Virus record (IMG/VR): IMGVR_UViG_3300008117_000081
Span: 1-64,000 of that record
DNA: 64,000 nt
Source of the DNA: a virus
Strand: one strand, 5' to 3'
Shown: piece after piece, positions 61,388 to 64,000 of the stretch
Numbering within the stretch: the stretch's first letter is position 1
Layout of the letters: each line of letters starts with the position of its first letter
Program-made: the position numbers and the translations under genes
Notes under the pieces: model-generated
Told to the model about the DNA's origin: nothing
Databases searched by the model: none
Seen by the model: the letters and a program-made list of their open reading frames with translations, nothing else

Positions 61388-63568
61388 ATGGCGATTAATG
61401 TATCCTTCAATGGCGCAACTATTTATAGGCCTGGTGCTTATTCTAAGTTGACAATAGATTTAGGTGGTAATTTTCCGCTTGGTATCGTAGGTCTAGTGGC
61501 AATATTTGGTGAATCTACTAGAGGTAAACCTGGTAGTGAAGAAGCCGATATGTCTAGAAATTTTTTCTTACCTAATCAGATTTCTGAAGTAAGACAAAAA
61601 TACGGATCTGGTCCGATCGTAGATGCGATGAACTTTCTATTTTCTCCAGCTTCTGATGGTGCTGTGCCTAATGGTGCACAGGCTGTTTATATTTATAAAA
61701 CTAATTCGTCCACTAGAGCCACTATGTCATTGCCAAACTCATTCGGCACTGTTCGCTCTCTTGAGCACGGAATAGGTGGAAATACTATTACTTTCTCTGC
61801 AGAAGAAACGGCTGAAGTTGCGCCAATGTCTGAATCATCTGCGGATTTTGACGAGTCACTTATTGCTGCTGGATCATTCGATATCTATGTTAACGGTGTT
61901 AAGAGTTCTGTAAGTGTTGCAGGCGGTTATGCCGACAACGCTGCGCTAGCTGCTGACGCTGCTACGTGGTCTGTTGCTGACGTATCATTTACTGTTAGCG
62001 GCGTTGATGGCGCATCTTCTCTATCTATAGAAATTGATGCAGATCCATTAGCGAGCCGAAATGGTTCTGGTAAAGCACTAGAACTTAAAGATGGCACTGG
62101 TGCACCTCTTGCTGCAATGAATATTGCCGAGGGTCTTGAAGTATCATCTCAAGAATCAAAAATGACACTTACTCTTAAGCAAACAAGAGACTTACTAGAA
62201 GAGCAAGAACTTATTGGCGGTAACGTTGTTATGCAGGTTGGTTTTAGCGGAGCTAGTGCAACTGCTACAGTAGAAGTAACGTCTAGTTCAATTATTCTAG
62301 ATGCTGGCTCAGCGATCTCAATAAGCAAAGAGTCTTATCCAACCCTACTTCAACTAGTTAACGCGATAAATCTTAATCCAGGCTGGAAAGCTTCTCTTAC
62401 TAGCACGCTATATAACTCATTATCACCTAGCGTACTTGATGAAGTTACTATTGGTGCGAAATGTTCAAATTCATTAACTATCAAGCCTGCTCGTATCAAA
62501 AAAGATGCGTCTGAAGTGGCAAGCTTTTTTAAAGATTCATCTATTGCAGATATCGATGATCAATCTGCTGTTGGTCTAGTTGATGCGATGAGTGAAGCTG
62601 GACTTTCTGGTGGAGCTCTTGGAGCAACAACTACGTCTTCTATAACTGCAGCTTTAGCGGCATTCGAAGAGATCAGAGTTAGCGCTGTGGTTCCTCTATT
62701 TTCTAGAGATGCAATCCTAGCCTCAGATACTCCTTCTAGTGATATTGCAGATAACACAACAGATTCCTCGTCTAGCTACACAATACTTGGTATACATCAG
62801 GCAGTTAAGACTCACTGTAACTTAATGAGTACTACAAAAAATAGAAGTGAGAGACAGGCTTATCTTTCTTATAAAAATAGCTTTGATGCATGTAGAGAGA
62901 GATCTGGTCTACTTGCTGATCCGCGTATACAGCTATGTATTCAGGACACTAAGAATACTGATTCTCAGGGTAACATAAAGTGGTTTCAGCCTTGGGCACA
63001 ATCATGTATGCTTGCTGGAGCTCGTTGCGGTTCGCCAATAGGAACTCCTCTAACGTTTAAATTCTTTAATGTTAGCGGAATTAGACACACCTCTCAGTCG
63101 ATGTCTACCCCTGAAGAAGATATCGTACAAGACTTTAATCCTAATGTTAAATACAACGAAGCTATACAAGGCGGAATAACTTTCTTTGAGCAGCCTCAGT
63201 CTGGTGGTATCAGATGTCTTCTTGATAATACCACTTATCAAAAAGACGGAAACTGGGTATACAACAGAGCAAATGTTATGTATGCTGCAGACGTGTTAAG
63301 TTTTGATTTTAGAAATCAACTTGAAAACGTATTTGTTGGTAAAAAGAATACCATATCTGTATCTGAAGTTAGATCTATTGCCTCATCGCTATTAAGCACA
63401 TATCTTGCACAAGGAATAACAGTATCTACTACTGCCGCACCAAATGGCTATAAAGATCTATCTGTTAAGATAACTGGCAATACGATCAACATAAGTTTAG
63501 TAGCTGTTTTAGTTGAAGGCATTGATTTCGTACTTAATGATATAACTATCACAAGAGCTGAAGCTTAA
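61388..63568 (+). CDS. Tail sheath protein (726 aa)
   Basis: N-terminus R-P-G-A-Y-S-K and V-A-I-F-G-E-S-T-R-G-K-P-G are sheath hallmarks, and the C-terminal domain holds W-V-Y-N-R-A-N-V-M-Y-A-A-D and the A-P-N-G-Y region. Residues about 115-450 form an inserted variable part rich in Ser/Ala/Asp. Forms the contractile sheath. TATAAT near 61351 and an AGGAGAAAG site precede it. Confidence 0.92.
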   Translation: MAINVSFNGATIYRPGAYSKLTIDLGGNFPLGIVGLVAIFGESTRGKPGSEEADMSRNFFLPNQISEVRQKYGSGPIVDAMNFLFSPASDGAVPNGAQAVYIYKTNSSTRATMSLPNSFGTVRSLEHGIGGNTITFSAEETAEVAPMSESSADFDESLIAAGSFDIYVNGVKSSVSVAGGYADNAALAADAATWSVADVSFTVSGVDGASSLSIEIDADPLASRNGSGKALELKDGTGAPLAAMNIAEGLEVSSQESKMTLTLKQTRDLLEEQELIGGNVVMQVGFSGASATATVEVTSSSIILDAGSAISISKESYPTLLQLVNAINLNPGWKASLTSTLYNSLSPSVLDEVTIGAKCSNSLTIKPARIKKDASEVASFFKDSSIADIDDQSAVGLVDAMSEAGLSGGALGATTTSSITAALAAFEEIRVSAVVPLFSRDAILASDTPSSDIADNTTDSSSSYTILGIHQAVKTHCNLMSTTKNRSERQAYLSYKNSFDACRERSGLLADPRIQLCIQDTKNTDSQGNIKWFQPWAQSCMLAGARCGSPIGTPLTFKFFNVSGIRHTSQSMSTPEEDIVQDFNPNVKYNEAIQGGITFFEQPQSGGIRCLLDNTTYQKDGNWVYNRANVMYAADVLSFDFRNQLENVFVGKKNTISVSEVRSIASSLLSTYLAQGITVSTTAAPNGYKDLSVKITGNTINISLVAVLVEGIDFVLNDITITRAEA

Positions 63569-63596
63569 TTAGTTATAATCTTAAAACGAGAAATAT

Positions 63597-64000
63597 ATGA
63601 AAAAATTACTAGAACTTGAGAAAAAACTTTTGGAAGCCAGGGAAGCGCTGGAAAAGCAAGCAGCGATGCTAAGCGATGGTTCAGATACTATGAGTGTTGG
63701 CTCTTCTATGGTAAACACTGCAAAATCTGAAGACAGTAAATCTTCACATAAAGGCAAGCGACATAAACTAGATGTCGATGGCGATGGAGAAATTGAAGCT
63801 GAAGATCTTGCGGCTCTTCGTCAAAAAAAGAAGAAGTCTAAAGAGCAGTTAGCTAAATTTGGATCACAGGGTGCACCTTTGGGGTCTAATCTTGGTTCTT
63901 CTATCACTGCTGGTATCTCTGGCGGTGGTGTAAATGTCAAGAAGAAAGAAGATAAGCATCCGGACGAGAAAGAAGATAAGAAGCTTATAGCTGAAGCGCT
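63597..64000 (+). CDS. EF-hand-like late protein, cut by the window end (134+ aa)
   Basis: Charged coiled-coil start (L-L-E-L-E-K-K-L-L-E), then D-V-D-G-D-G-E-I-E-A-E-D near residue 57, a calcium loop of dockerin or EF-hand type with Asp at position 12, then Lys- and Gly-rich segments. TATAAT near 63574 upstream. Possibly a calcium-binding tail protein; no stop reached. Confidence 0.6.
   Translation, partial: MKKLLELEKKLLEAREALEKQAAMLSDGSDTMSVGSSMVNTAKSEDSKSSHKGKRHKLDVDGDGEIEAEDLAALRQKKKKSKEQLAKFGSQGAPLGSNLGSSITAGISGGGVNVKKKEDKHPDEKEDKKLIAEA

Noticed and set aside
1-64000. CRISPR array
   Set aside because: The only regular repeats are coding repeats in the fibre genes and dispersed promoter-like motifs; no repeat-spacer array was seen.
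1-64000. Insertion sequence or transposase
   Set aside because: No transposase motifs or terminal inverted repeats were recognised.

Overview
The window is a contiguous 64 kb piece of a large, AT-rich tailed-phage genome with a contractile tail (a myovirus). This rests on a 726-residue tail sheath gene followed by the rest of a late structural cassette, repeat-rich tail fibre genes, a phage-type sigma factor, nucleotide-metabolism genes, one tRNA, and dozens of tiny overlapping genes. The host cannot be named from the sequence. Two probable lipoproteins, a secreted thioredoxin and a Lar-like zinc protein suggest a Gram-negative host.

Layout. 1-5.3 kb (+ strand): small proteins and two repeat-built tail fibre or adhesin genes. 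5.3-16 kb (- strand): a membrane protein, then nucleotide and repair genes (UDG-family protein, dCMP deaminase, a degenerate ThyX-like protein, a ThyA-fold enzyme with the Asp of dCMP hydroxymethylases, UvdE endonuclease), a sigma-region-2-like protein, and a tagged acetyltransferase. 16-20.5 kb (-): a MoxR AAA+ ATPase with a VWA metallopeptidase-like partner. 20.5-33 kb: two ClpP-like proteases, ClpA and ClpS, ThyX, DNA ligase, secreted thioredoxin, a lipoprotein serine protease and a small sigma-like protein. 33-36 kb (+): nrdB-nrdA. 36-50.7 kb (-): a tagged lysozyme-like protein, then accessory genes dominated by 25-60 residue proteins, a tRNA with a CAT anticodon, a phosphoesterase and a MazG-like protein. 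50.7-54.2 kb (-): GC-richer single-gene cassettes, each with its own terminator and promoter-like motif, plus two or three structured non-coding stretches. 54.2-55.4 kb (-): a dense run of tiny overlapping genes. 55.5-64 kb (+): late genes, with an ADP-ribosyltransferase-like tagged protein, a sigma factor without region 4.2, a Nudix-containing protein, neck or tail proteins, the sheath, and the start of an EF-hand protein.

Regulation. Two signals recur. Motif A reads ACAGAYTCGATA on the minus strand. It occurs about 24 times, always in the same orientation, and nearly always 8-60 bases before a minus-strand start codon; I infer an early or middle promoter. Motif B reads GGTATAAT. In four places it is followed by exactly six bases and then ATG, which implies leaderless mRNAs, and no -35 box is evident. 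The phage sigma factor stops before the -35-binding helix-turn-helix, which fits a -10-only late promoter.

Most unusual content: (1) a swarm of about 30 microproteins sharing a short helical core ending in [KR]-L-x-[ILV]-[ILV]; (2) a shared N-terminal NGQWxLxK tag on an acetyltransferase, a lysozyme-like protein, an ADP-ribosyltransferase-like protein and a tag-only peptide, which may be a virion-targeting signal; (3) a phage-encoded ClpS-ClpA-ClpP set; (4) the truncated sigma with leaderless promoters; and (5) an interleaved-stem (pseudoknot) RNA candidate near 51.5 kb.
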